A DNA stretch of 59,054 bases from Cyanobacteria bacterium RYN_339 (lineage in GTDB: Bacteria > Cyanobacteriota > Sericytochromatia > S15B-MN24 > JAQBPE01): the NCBI GenBank assembly GCA_028287685.1, contig JAQBPE010000085.1, positions 1 through 59,054 of the forward strand, given 5' to 3'. The position numbers and the translations under genes are program-made. Below, one piece after another: positions 7,742 through 16,063 of this stretch (positions are counted from its first letter, which is position 1; every line of letters begins with the position of its first letter). The notes under the pieces are model-generated. The model was given only the letters and a program-made list of their open reading frames with translations, had not been told where the DNA came from and made no database searches.

Positions 7742-8112
7742 TTCTTCTTTGCCTTGCTGGGCTTGGAATAGCCGATCTTCGCGAGCTGCCGAAGGATATT
7801 TTGCGCGAGGCGGAACGCGACATCTGGTGTCATCGCGGCACGGTGCACTGGCTGAACTTCCGTGTATGGAATCTTCACGCGGATTTGTATTCCCTTAGGA
7901 ACACTCTTGTCCGTGAAATACTTCAACGAAAACATGTCAACAAGTACCATTCCTACTTCATCCATCAAGACTGCGTTGAAATTTACATAAGACATTTCCA
8001 TGTCATCAACCAGCAACGGATGGTCGTCCATGCTCATCGTGGGTGTCAGACGCCCAGGCGTGTTGACATCCATTTCGAGGTCAAAAACTTCGTCGTTTTC
8101 CGGGGTGAGCAA
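7738..8112 (-). CDS. Hypothetical protein, first gene of coupled operon
   Basis: A 124-residue protein starting at TTG with GGAG seven bases upstream; a nearby ATG is out of frame. It is acidic at the N-terminus and ends in a basic lysine tail (KPSKAKKK). The middle has alternating hydrophobic strands (MSYVNFNAVLMDEVGMVLVD; KGIQIRVKIPYTEV), suggesting a beta-rich domain. No family recognised. The next 120 bases upstream (to 8233) are AT-rich and probably hold the promoter of this operon. Confidence 0.5.
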   Translation of the reverse strand: MLTPENDEVFDLEMDVNTPGRLTPTMSMDDHPLLVDDMEMSYVNFNAVLMDEVGMVLVDMFSLKYFTDKSVPKGIQIRVKIPYTEVQPVHRAAMTPDVAFRLAQNILRQLAKIGYSKPSKAKKK

Positions 8113-8233
8113 AGCATGGCTCCTGACAATTGGCGATGAATTACTTTGCGAGATACCGAATACTCGCCGTGATTTCCTCTAACATTACCCCAATTTTGAT
8201 CTTTGGTCACACAGGTTTATGAAACCCGCTAAC

Positions 8234-8695
8234 TTAGCCTATGTCGCCATCGGCTATCACCCCGTGTTTTGCCGTGAACAAGAAGCAATGGCAGTATCCG
8301 GGATGGTAGGAAGTCAGGGTGACGGTGCCGTCAGGATTATCCGTGATCGTGCCGCGATCCGGCCAGCCCGTGGTCTTGGCTTCCATCTCTTCGCGGTTGG
8401 CGTAGGTCACGCTGCCAGGCACGTCCAGCACGCGGGCGGGCTCGCACGGGCAGTTGACCTTGAGGTTCTTCTTGGGCGGGTCCTGCGTGAAGTTGCCGTC
8501 CGCGTCCCGCTGGTGATAGCTCAGGAAGCTGTAGCAGGGACAGGCCTGGAAGCCATACTCGACGCGATTCTTGGCCAGGCCGTCGCGCACGAGGCCCGTG
8601 ACCTCCTCGTTGGTGTAGAGGTCCCAGCCCAGCTTGTCGCAGGTGTTGTGGACGAACGCCTCGATCTTGGCGCGTTCTGCGGCGAAATCCGCCAT
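8234..8695 (-). CDS. ftrC: Ferredoxin:thioredoxin reductase catalytic subunit-like protein with altered cysteine spacing
   Basis: A 153-residue soluble protein with the six-cysteine signature of the FTR catalytic chain: CPC at 52-54, CPC at 82-84 and CHC at 135-137 followed by FLF, and an N-terminal helix region (FVHNTCDKLGW...VRDGLAKN) as in the family. The family uses a [4Fe-4S] cluster next to an active disulfide to pass electrons from ferredoxin to thioredoxin. Oddly, the spacing is CPC-x27-CPC-x50-CHC, where the plant/cyanobacterial enzyme has CPC-x16-CPC-x8-CHC, so about 40 residues are inserted before the last pair. No variable-chain gene is nearby. It is three bases downstream of the aldehyde dehydrogenase and probably co-transcribed. 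Confidence 0.75.
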   Translation of the reverse strand: MADFAAERAKIEAFVHNTCDKLGWDLYTNEEVTGLVRDGLAKNRVEYGFQACPCYSFLSYHQRDADGNFTQDPPKKNLKVNCPCEPARVLDVPGSVTYANREEMEAKTTGWPDRGTITDNPDGTVTLTSYHPGYCHCFLFTAKHGVIADGDIG

Positions 8696-8698
8696 GCC

Positions 8699-10264
8699 CT
8701 ACCTCCGGCTCTTGAGGAACTTCCCGAGCCCGCTCAGGCGCTGCCCGATGCTGCTCCCATGCATCACGTCCACGCCGGCGGAGACGAAATCGACCATCGC
8801 CGGCCAGGTCGGGTACCACCATAATTTGGGCTTGCCGTGCACCGCAACGTCTACCAGCTTGGCGTTGACCATCTCCAACAAGCCGTGACGGCCGCCAATC
8901 TTGCCGATGCCGCTTTCCTTGTAGCCACCACGCGGTGTGAGCGGGTTGCCGTAGCTGGCAAGGCCGGTGTTGATCCAGACGGAACCCGCCTGGATTTGTC
9001 TCGCCAGGCGCTTGCCCGCGTCCAGGTCGGCGGTCCAAATGGTGGCCGAGAGGCCGAAAGGCGAGTCGTTGGCGGCGGCGAGCATGGCGGCCTCATCCGG
9101 GACGCTGATGATGGGCAGCAGGGGGCCAAACGTCTCGTCTTGCATCACCAGCATGTCCGGCGTCACGTCGACCAGCACGGTGGGCGGGTAGAAGGTGCCG
9201 GGGCCCGGCAGCCGCTGGCCGCCCGTGAGCACGCGCGCGCCCTTGGCGACGGCGTCGGCCACCTGGGCCTCGATGCGCTCCAGCGCCGGCTGGTTGATCA
9301 ACGGGCCGACCTCGGTCTTGGGATCCAGGCCGTTGCCCACCACCAGCGCCTTCGCGCGCTCCACGACCTTGGCGATCAGCGGCTCGGCAATGCGCTGGTG
9401 GACGTAGGCGCGCTCGACGGAAGCGCAGACCTGGCCCGCGTTGGTGAAGGCGCCCCAGACCAGGCCTTGGGCCGCGAAGTCGAGGTCGGCGTCCGGCAAG
9501 ACCAACGCCGGGTCCTTGCCGCCCAACTCGAGCGTGACGGGCACCAGGTGCGCCATGGCGGCTTGACCGACCTTGGTGCCGGTTGCCACGCTGCCCGTGA
9601 AGCAGACCCGGTCGACGGGTGCCGCGGTCAGGGCGGCGCCGGTGCGGCCATCGCCCGTGACGACGGCGAAGATGCCGGCGGGTAGCCCGGCCTCGCGCGC
9701 CAGCTCGCCCAGCTTCACGCCCAGCAGTGGCGTCAACTCGGAGGGCTTGAGCACCACGGCGTTGCCGGCGGCCAGCGCGGCGCTGATTTCGGCCATGGCC
9801 AGCAGCAGCGGGTAGTTCCAGGGCGAGATCACGGCCACCACGCCCTTGGCCTCGTAAGTCAGGAAGGTCTCGTGGTTCTTCTGGAGGGGGTTCGAGACGT
9901 GGATGGGCTCGTCTGCCAGCAGCCCGGCCGCATGCTTGGCGTAGTACGCCAGGAAGTCGCAACAGGCCAACACGGAGGTCATGGCCTCGGCCAGGGGCTT
10001 GCCGTTCTCGCGCGTGTAGAGGCGCGCCACGTCGTCCTTGTGACGGACCAGCGTGTCGCGCAGGGCCAACAGCTTGCGGCGGCGACCCTCGAAGCCGAGA
10101 TCGCGCCAGGCGGGGAAGGCCTCGCGGGCCAGGGCAACCGCCGCCCCCACTTGCTCCGGGCCCATGATCGGGACGGTGCCCAGCACCTCGCCGGTGGCGG
10201 GATCAAAGGAGGTCAGCGTCGGCAGCTCCGTGGCGCCGGGCGTGGTGCGGTCGAGCTCCTGCAT
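8699..10264 (-). CDS. NAD(P)-dependent aldehyde dehydrogenase
   Basis: The start is ATG 10264 (MQELDRTTPGATELP) with AAGGAGGAT nine bases upstream; the 755-residue track ORF includes a spurious extension. The 521-residue protein has the whole aldehyde dehydrogenase pattern: PWNYPL cofactor-domain motif, LKPSELTPL, FTGSVATGTKV, the general-base glutamate in LELGGKDP, and the catalytic cysteine in FTNAGQVCASVER, followed by the conserved DETFGPLLPI and NDSPFGLSA. It oxidises an aldehyde to the acid; the substrate class is not clear. A C-terminal tail of some 40 residues after the core is hydrophobic (LWWYPTWPAMVDF) and may attach the enzyme to membranes, as in some fatty-aldehyde dehydrogenases. 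Confidence 0.9.
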   Translation of the reverse strand: MQELDRTTPGATELPTLTSFDPATGEVLGTVPIMGPEQVGAAVALAREAFPAWRDLGFEGRRRKLLALRDTLVRHKDDVARLYTRENGKPLAEAMTSVLACCDFLAYYAKHAAGLLADEPIHVSNPLQKNHETFLTYEAKGVVAVISPWNYPLLLAMAEISAALAAGNAVVLKPSELTPLLGVKLGELAREAGLPAGIFAVVTGDGRTGAALTAAPVDRVCFTGSVATGTKVGQAAMAHLVPVTLELGGKDPALVLPDADLDFAAQGLVWGAFTNAGQVCASVERAYVHQRIAEPLIAKVVERAKALVVGNGLDPKTEVGPLINQPALERIEAQVADAVAKGARVLTGGQRLPGPGTFYPPTVLVDVTPDMLVMQDETFGPLLPIISVPDEAAMLAAANDSPFGLSATIWTADLDAGKRLARQIQAGSVWINTGLASYGNPLTPRGGYKESGIGKIGGRHGLLEMVNAKLVDVAVHGKPKLWWYPTWPAMVDFVSAGVDVMHGSSIGQRLSGLGKFLKSRR

Positions 10265-10367
10265 GGGCGATCCTCCTTGGGCTTCCATCATATCACCCAG
10301 CGTCCGAGCGGGCCTTGAGCGCCGACCCGGCCCGGACCTACAATCCGGAAGGGGCGAAGGAGGGTGT

Positions 10368-10895
10368 ATGCGCGCATGGATGGCGGCCGTCTTGGCGGCA
10401 ACGTTGGTGATGGGCTGTGATCGTTTGCAGGGCGGCGGGGGCGGCTCCGCGACGGCGCCCAGCGACAACCGGCCGGCAGAGGTGCATGGCACCAACCCCC
10501 AGCTGAGCCGTGACTTCCTGGGCGACGCGTTGGTGGCCGCGGCCCGGGTGCACCAGGCCCTGGCCGTTGGGCGGACGGATTTGGCCCGCCCGGCCCTCAA
10601 GGAGCTGCGCGATCGCCTCGCCAAGGCCGGCCAGGCCGGCACCTTGGAGCAACAGCGGCTGGTGAACGGGCTCGACGCCGCGTCGATCGAAATCGAAGGC
10701 TTCATGGAACGGCAAATGCCCGAAGCGGTCGCCGCCAACTCGACCCTGGTCAAGCGGCTGCTCGAGAACTTCGACCAGCTCGCGAGCGTCTCACCGGCCG
10801 GCGGCGGTGGCGGCGGTCCTACCCCAACCCCCGCCCCGACGGCGGGCTTCGACGAGTTGGACCCGGGCCAGCTGCTGGAGAACAAACCGCGCTGA
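10368..10895 (+). CDS. Lipoprotein of unknown function
   Basis: ATG 10368 follows AAGGAGGGTGT. Residues 1-17 are a lipoprotein signal (MAAVLAATLVMGC) with the lipidated cysteine in VMGC. A glycine-rich linker precedes a helical domain (LGDALVAAARVHQALAVGR..., LKELRDRLAKAGQ, about 45-145), and the C-terminus is a glycine/proline-threonine linker (GGGGGGPTPTPAP). The helical pattern resembles small periplasmic four-helix bundles, but I cannot assign a family. It stands 16 bases before the repeat lipoprotein gene and is likely co-transcribed with it. Confidence 0.6.
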   Translation: MRAWMAAVLAATLVMGCDRLQGGGGGSATAPSDNRPAEVHGTNPQLSRDFLGDALVAAARVHQALAVGRTDLARPALKELRDRLAKAGQAGTLEQQRLVNGLDAASIEIEGFMERQMPEAVAANSTLVKRLLENFDQLASVSPAGGGGGGPTPTPAPTAGFDELDPGQLLENKPR

Positions 10896-10911
10896 CGGGT
10901 AAGGAAGGCAC

Positions 10912-12537
10912 ATGCCTCCTTCCATCCGTCCTTGGCTGGTCCTGGCTGCCCTCCTGGCCGCTGCATGCCGCGCGCCCGTTGCCTCGACGCCCACGCCCGC
11001 GGTCCGCAAGGCCTCGCCCGTGCCGTCGAGCGCCCCGGCTTCCGCGGTGTCGGCGGCGCCGGTCAAGCTGGAAGCGCCCACCGGCGCCACGGCCGAGCTA
11101 TCCGGCACGGTCTTGGTGGCGCCGGGCTACATGGTGGCGCAGGGGTTCGGCAAGATCGTTGCCCAGGGCGGCGGCAACGTGGTGGCCGCGGGCAAGAGTA
11201 GCCTCATTACGAACGATGGCGGATCCTTGATCACCAACGATGGTGGGTCGATCGTCGCCCAGGGGGGCGGCAACATCGTGGCCTCCGGCGCGGGCAACAT
11301 CGTGGCCCAGGGCGGCGGCAACGCGGTGTCCACGAGCGCCGGCAACATCGTGGCACAGGGCGGTGGCAATGCCGTGGCCCCGGGCGCCGGGACCATCAGC
11401 ACCAACGGCGGCGGCATCGTAGCCCAGGGCGGTGGCAACCACCACTTACTGGAGGCCTCCCAGGCCCAGGATATGTTGCCCGGCGCCGGCATGCTGGTGG
11501 CCGCCGTCTCCCTGCGCACCCACCAGTACCTGCCCGTGGGCTCCTACCTGGACGCCGCGGGCAAGCGCCAGCTGGCCTATTCGATCTACTCCAACGCGGA
11601 AGGCAAGTACCGGCTCTTCCTCCCCAAGGAAGAGCAAGGCAACGTGATGATCGTCGCCAACGTGCCCGGCTCGCTCGACGATCGCCTGGTCTACAACGTG
11701 GTCACACCCAACGCGGCGACGGAGCTGGGGGTGGTGGATGAAGACACCGCGCTGGCAAGCCGCTTCGTCCACTTCGCGTTCGTGGAGCGCATGATGGGCA
11801 TCCTGGCGGCGGACGACAACGGGCTGGCGCACATCTCCGAGATCGTGACGTTCAAGGACAGCAGCATCCCGGAGGCGTTGAAGCTCGCCATCGACGGCCT
11901 GCTCCGCGAGATGAACCAGGCCGCCCGGCCCTACCCGATGGCGCGCTGGAAGGATCCCGGCTTGTTGCGGGAGTTGGCCATCCGCGTGTGCGACCGCGCG
12001 CTCTCGGAGACCCCCGGCGACCCCATCATCACCAAGGAGGCGTCCACGGATTGGACGGGGCCGGACGAGCCCGCCTACGCGACGCTGGGGAAATGCCTGC
12101 GGACCTTGAGGCAGGCCACCTCCAACCGCCTGGCCACCGAGCCGGGTTATTTCCTGGCCCACGACTTCGATTTCGCCGGCGACTGCCACAACCATTACCT
12201 TGCCAAGATCCCGGTGCTCAAGCCCACCGACCCCGGCGACTACATCTTCAGCAACTTCCTGGGCAAGAACGCCACCAGCGCGATCGCCGAAATCGACACG
12301 GTCTACATCGCGTTGGGCGTGCCCAAGTTCCGCGGCGAGCTCGACAACGCGGCGGCGATCGGGTCGGCGTGCCAGGCGGTGCTGGCGGAGATCATCAAGG
12401 TCCTGCTCGGCAACCAGGCCGTGCATGACGCCGTTCTCCTGGATCTCAAGGCCTTCGGCGATCGGCACAAGGACGCCGAGCTGTCCGACGCCCCGACCTA
12501 CACCACCGCCAGCCCTTGCGCGCCGGTGGTAAAATAG
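10912..12537 (+). CDS. Surface lipoprotein with 13 octapeptide (solenoid-like) repeats
   Basis: A 541-residue protein with a lipoprotein signal (VLAALLAAAC, lipidated Cys near 19), a proline/alanine linker, and residues 74-176 made of consecutive 8-residue units of the type I-V-A-Q-G-G-G-N alternating with variants such as LITNDGGS and IVASGAGN. The hydrophobic-polar period with glycine/asparagine turns suggests a beta-solenoid. Behind it is a beta-sandwich-like segment (about 185-260, VAAVSLRTHQYLPVG... then KYRLFLP), comparable to carboxypeptidase-regulatory-type domains, and a helical C-terminal domain with a few cysteines. It is likely exposed on the outer surface. The same layout begins the 926-residue NHL lipoprotein at 52738-55518. 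Function unknown; adhesion or surface structure is a guess. Confidence 0.65.
   Translation: MPPSIRPWLVLAALLAAACRAPVASTPTPAVRKASPVPSSAPASAVSAAPVKLEAPTGATAELSGTVLVAPGYMVAQGFGKIVAQGGGNVVAAGKSSLITNDGGSLITNDGGSIVAQGGGNIVASGAGNIVAQGGGNAVSTSAGNIVAQGGGNAVAPGAGTISTNGGGIVAQGGGNHHLLEASQAQDMLPGAGMLVAAVSLRTHQYLPVGSYLDAAGKRQLAYSIYSNAEGKYRLFLPKEEQGNVMIVANVPGSLDDRLVYNVVTPNAATELGVVDEDTALASRFVHFAFVERMMGILAADDNGLAHISEIVTFKDSSIPEALKLAIDGLLREMNQAARPYPMARWKDPGLLRELAIRVCDRALSETPGDPIITKEASTDWTGPDEPAYATLGKCLRTLRQATSNRLATEPGYFLAHDFDFAGDCHNHYLAKIPVLKPTDPGDYIFSNFLGKNATSAIAEIDTVYIALGVPKFRGELDNAAAIGSACQAVLAEIIKVLLGNQAVHDAVLLDLKAFGDRHKDAELSDAPTYTTASPCAPVVK
11131..11439 (+). repeat. Tandem 24-bp coding repeats (8-residue units)
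   Basis: Thirteen in-frame units of 24 bp (one of 21 bp) encode the octapeptide array of the lipoprotein. The unit for IVAQGGGN recurs at least five times with small synonymous differences, and the LITNDGGS unit is present twice in succession. The array is prone to expansion or contraction by slippage. Confidence 0.85.
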
Positions 12538-12565
12538 CGGGTTCCCCCTCCCACAGGACCCCGTC

Positions 12566-15500
12566 ATGAGCCTTGCCAACCTGCCCGCCTGGCTAAACGC
12601 CCAGGCCATCCCCGCCCGCATCGCCAAGCTCCTGGAGGAGAAGCCCGCCGCGGAGCCCGTGGTCATCAGCGGGCTGGGTGCGCCCGCCCGCGCCTTCCTG
12701 GTGGCCGGCCTGGCGGCGCCGGGCTCGTCGGGCCTCATCGTGGCCCGCAACCCGGACGACGCAAAGCGTTGGCAGGCCGATCTCGAGTCCTTCGGGCTGT
12801 ACGCCTGTTACTTCCCCGCGATCGAGGTCTCGCCCTACGACATGGTGTCGCCGGAGCCGGAGCTGATGTCGCAGCGGCAAGCCGCGTTGGCCTCGTTGGT
12901 GGCCGGCCAGGTGAATTGGGTGGTGACGACGCAAAAGGCCCTGACGCTGAGGTTGCCGGATCGCCAGCGCTGGAGCGGCGGCGCGCAGCGGCTGAAGCTG
13001 GGCATGGAGCTGGCGCCTCAAGAGCTGGTGGGCCAACTGGTGCGCCTGGGCTTCCGGCCCGCCGCCACGGTCGCGGAGCGCGGCGAGTTCAGCCGCCGCG
13101 GCGGCATCATCGACGTCTTCCCGCCCCATTCGGACGACCCCGTGCGCCTGGAGTGGTTCGGCGACGAGCTCGACAGCATGCGGCTCTTCGACGCGGAGAC
13201 CCAGCGTTCCGGCGAGGCCGTCCAGGAGCTGAACCTCTACCCCACCCGCGAGCTGCTGCTGCCCGAGGAGGGCTGGGACACCATCGCGGAGCGCATCCGC
13301 GACGCCTTCAAGCGCGCCCAGAAGAAGTTGGACTTCGTGGCCAACAAGCTCAAGGCCCGCACGGAACAAGACCTCCAGAAGTTCGCCAGCTTCGGCGCCT
13401 TCGAAGGCGCGGAATTCTATTCGCCCTTCTTCTCCGAGCAGATGGGCACGCTCTTCGACTACCTGCCCCTGGAGGCCACCGTCTGGTGGGACGACCGGGA
13501 GCACCTGCTGGGCGAGCTCGCCAAGTGGACCAAGCTGCAAGACGAGACCTACGCCAAGCAGCTCAAGGCCGGCGAGATCCTGCCGCTGCCCTACTACCTG
13601 CACCTCAACCCCACGGAGGCGCTGGCCGGGCTGGGGGGCCGCAAGCAGGTGGACCTGACCACCAAGACGGGCGGCGACCTGGCCCTGGAAGCGCCGGCCA
13701 GCCCCCGCTTCCACGGCGAGTTCGACAAGATCGCCATCCAGATCAACCAGTGGCAGCACGCCGGCGAGCGCGTGGTGATCGTGACGCAGCAGCCCCAGCG
13801 CGCCTTCGCGATCCTCGACGAGCGCGGCGTGAACGCGGCGCTGGCGGCCCCGCCGGACCAACCCGAGGGGGTGGTTGGCGGCGTGTGGGTGGTGCGCGAA
13901 GACCTGCTGGACGGCTTCAGCTGGCCGGGGCTGCGGCTCGTTATCCTGACGGACCTCGAGCTGTTCGGCCAGCACCGCCGGGCCAGCTCCAAGAGCTACA
14001 AGAAGTTCAGCTACCAGGGCACGGCCTTCACCAGCGCCGAGCAGCTGAAGCCGGGCGACTACGTGGTGCACCAGAAGCACGGCATCGGCCGCTTCATCAC
14101 GCTCGCGAAGCTGAGCGTGGACAACCAGGAGCGCGAGTATCTCCAGCTCTCCTACCAGAACGATGACCGATTGTATGTGCCGGTCGATCAAATCAACTTC
14201 CTGCACCGCTACCGCGCCAGCGGCGAGGGGACGGCGCCCAAGCTGCACAAGATGGGCGGCGTGGAGTGGGAGAACTCCAAGAAGCGGGTCAAGAAGGGCC
14301 TCAAGGAGCTGGCAGAAGACCTGGTCAAGCTCTATGCCTCGCGCGCCAGCATGGAAGGGTATTCCTACCCCGACGACACGATCTGGCAGCGCGAGATGGA
14401 GGAGGCCTTCCCCTACGTCCCGACCATCGACCAGCTCAAGGCGATCGAGGAGACCAAGCGCGACATGGAGCGCGCCCGCCCGATGGATCGCCTGATTTGC
14501 GGCGACGTGGGCTTCGGCAAGACGGAGGTGGCGCTGCGGGCCGCCTTCAAGGCCCTGATGGCCGGCAAGCAGGTGGCGGTGCTCGCGCCCACCACCGTGC
14601 TCGCGCAGCAGCACTATCATGTGTTCCGAGAACGGTATGCTCCGTACCCCGTGCGCGTGGGCCTGCTCTCGCGCTTCCGCTCCGCCAAGGAGCAGCGCGA
14701 GGTGATCGCGAAGCTGAAATCGGGCGAGATGGACCTGGTCATCGGCACCCACCGCCTGCTGGGCAAGGATTTGGGCTTCAAGGACCTCGGCCTGCTGATC
14801 ATCGACGAGGAGCACCGCTTCGGCGTGGCCAACAAGGAGCGCCTCAAGCAGGTCAAGCAGCTGGTGGACGTGATCACGATGTCTGCCACGCCGATCCCGC
14901 GCACGCTCTACATGGCGCTGTCCGGCGCGCGCGACATGAGCCTGATCACCACGCCCCCGCGCAACCGCCAGCCGGTCAAGACGACGGTGGGCCCCTACGA
15001 GCCGGAAGCCGTGCGCACCGCGATCCTGCACGAGCTGGAGCGTGGCGGCCAGGTCTTCTTCCTCCACAACCGCGTCGAGAGCATCGGCCGGATCCTGATC
15101 GAGCTGCAGCAGCTGGTGCCGGAAGCGCGCGTGAAGGTGGCCCATGGCCAGTTGCCGGAGGACGCGCTCGAGGACATGATGCTGGGCTTCAAGGACCACG
15201 ACTTCGACATCCTGCTCTCCACCACCATCATCGAGAGCGGGCTCGACATCCCGCGCGCCAACACCATGATCATCGACGACGCCGACAACCTGGGCCTGGC
15301 GCAGCTCTACCAGCTGCGCGGCCGCGTGGGCCGCTCGGAGGTCAAGGCATACTGCCACTGCTTCTACCGCAAGGACAAGCAGCTGACGGATGACGCGCGC
15401 GACCGCTTGCAGGCCCTGCAACAATTCACCGCCCTGGGCAGCGGCTACCAGATCGCCCTGCGCGACCTGGAAATCCGCGGCGTGGGCAACCTGCTGGGCC

Positions 15501-16054
15501 CGGAGCAGCATGGCCATATGATCAGCGTGGGCATGGACTTCTACACCCAGATGCTGGAGGAGGCCGTGGAAGAGGCGCGCGGCAACCCCGTGCAGGCCGG
15601 CCCGGACCCCGCCACCGTCGACCTCAACGTGGCCGCCTTCATCCCGGAGGAGTGGCTGGGCGAGGGCGGCGACAAGATGGCGCAATACCGCCGCCTGGCG
15701 GGCGTCACCGGCGAGAAGGAGCTGCAAATCCTGGAGGCCGAGTGGCGCGATCGCTTCGGCCAGCCGCCCACCAGCGTGGCCAACTTGCTGCGCATCGTGC
15801 GGCTCAAGCTCTGGGCCACGGAGATCGGCGTCACGGCCATCCGCAGCGATCCCAAGCTGCTGAGGGTGGTGGGTCCCGTGCCGGGCCAAGCCTTCTACAA
15901 GTGCCAGGCGAAGGACAAGAGCCTGGTGGGCTGGGCCTGGAGCGTCAGCGAGCTCACGATCAACCGCGAGCGGATGCGTCCGGAAGACCAATTGGCAGCC
16001 CTGGAGAAATTGCTCAAGGCGCTAGGCGACTGTATACTGGCGCCTGCATCATAG
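12566..16054 (+). CDS. mfd: Transcription-repair coupling factor Mfd
   Basis: A full-length 1162-residue Mfd, the ATP-driven translocase that removes RNA polymerase stalled at DNA lesions and recruits UvrA. In order: UvrB-like N-terminal domains (about 25-330, with FSRRGGIIDVFPP typical), the RNA polymerase interaction domain (about 490-560, DYVVHQKHGIGRF), the RecG-like translocase with Walker A GDVGFGKTEVA near residue 648, DEEH box IIDEEHRFG near 745, SATPIPRTL, and the helicase motif VI region LRGRVGRS near 920, then the C-terminal TRCF domain (about 1000-1130) that holds UvrA-binding surface. The following two genes have the same orientation with spacings of 9 bases and an overlap, forming an operon like the mfd-yabN region of Bacillus. 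Confidence 0.97.
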   Translation: MSLANLPAWLNAQAIPARIAKLLEEKPAAEPVVISGLGAPARAFLVAGLAAPGSSGLIVARNPDDAKRWQADLESFGLYACYFPAIEVSPYDMVSPEPELMSQRQAALASLVAGQVNWVVTTQKALTLRLPDRQRWSGGAQRLKLGMELAPQELVGQLVRLGFRPAATVAERGEFSRRGGIIDVFPPHSDDPVRLEWFGDELDSMRLFDAETQRSGEAVQELNLYPTRELLLPEEGWDTIAERIRDAFKRAQKKLDFVANKLKARTEQDLQKFASFGAFEGAEFYSPFFSEQMGTLFDYLPLEATVWWDDREHLLGELAKWTKLQDETYAKQLKAGEILPLPYYLHLNPTEALAGLGGRKQVDLTTKTGGDLALEAPASPRFHGEFDKIAIQINQWQHAGERVVIVTQQPQRAFAILDERGVNAALAAPPDQPEGVVGGVWVVREDLLDGFSWPGLRLVILTDLELFGQHRRASSKSYKKFSYQGTAFTSAEQLKPGDYVVHQKHGIGRFITLAKLSVDNQEREYLQLSYQNDDRLYVPVDQINFLHRYRASGEGTAPKLHKMGGVEWENSKKRVKKGLKELAEDLVKLYASRASMEGYSYPDDTIWQREMEEAFPYVPTIDQLKAIEETKRDMERARPMDRLICGDVGFGKTEVALRAAFKALMAGKQVAVLAPTTVLAQQHYHVFRERYAPYPVRVGLLSRFRSAKEQREVIAKLKSGEMDLVIGTHRLLGKDLGFKDLGLLIIDEEHRFGVANKERLKQVKQLVDVITMSATPIPRTLYMALSGARDMSLITTPPRNRQPVKTTVGPYEPEAVRTAILHELERGGQVFFLHNRVESIGRILIELQQLVPEARVKVAHGQLPEDALEDMMLGFKDHDFDILLSTTIIESGLDIPRANTMIIDDADNLGLAQLYQLRGRVGRSEVKAYCHCFYRKDKQLTDDARDRLQALQQFTALGSGYQIALRDLEIRGVGNLLGPEQHGHMISVGMDFYTQMLEEAVEEARGNPVQAGPDPATVDLNVAAFIPEEWLGEGGDKMAQYRRLAGVTGEKELQILEAEWRDRFGQPPTSVANLLRIVRLKLWATEIGVTAIRSDPKLLRVVGPVPGQAFYKCQAKDKSLVGWAWSVSELTINRERMRPEDQLAALEKLLKALGDCILAPAS

Positions 16055-16063
16055 GAGAACAAC

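Noticed and set aside
10375-10900. Minus-strand 125-residue ORF (10338-10715) over the lipoprotein
   Set aside because: The plus-strand gene has a ribosome binding site and a lipobox; the minus frame is a shadow.
12593-15991. 1132-residue minus-strand ORF opposite mfd
   Set aside because: It is a shadow of mfd caused by high-GC codon use; composition is Arg/His/Leu-rich low-complexity and has no start signal or domain.
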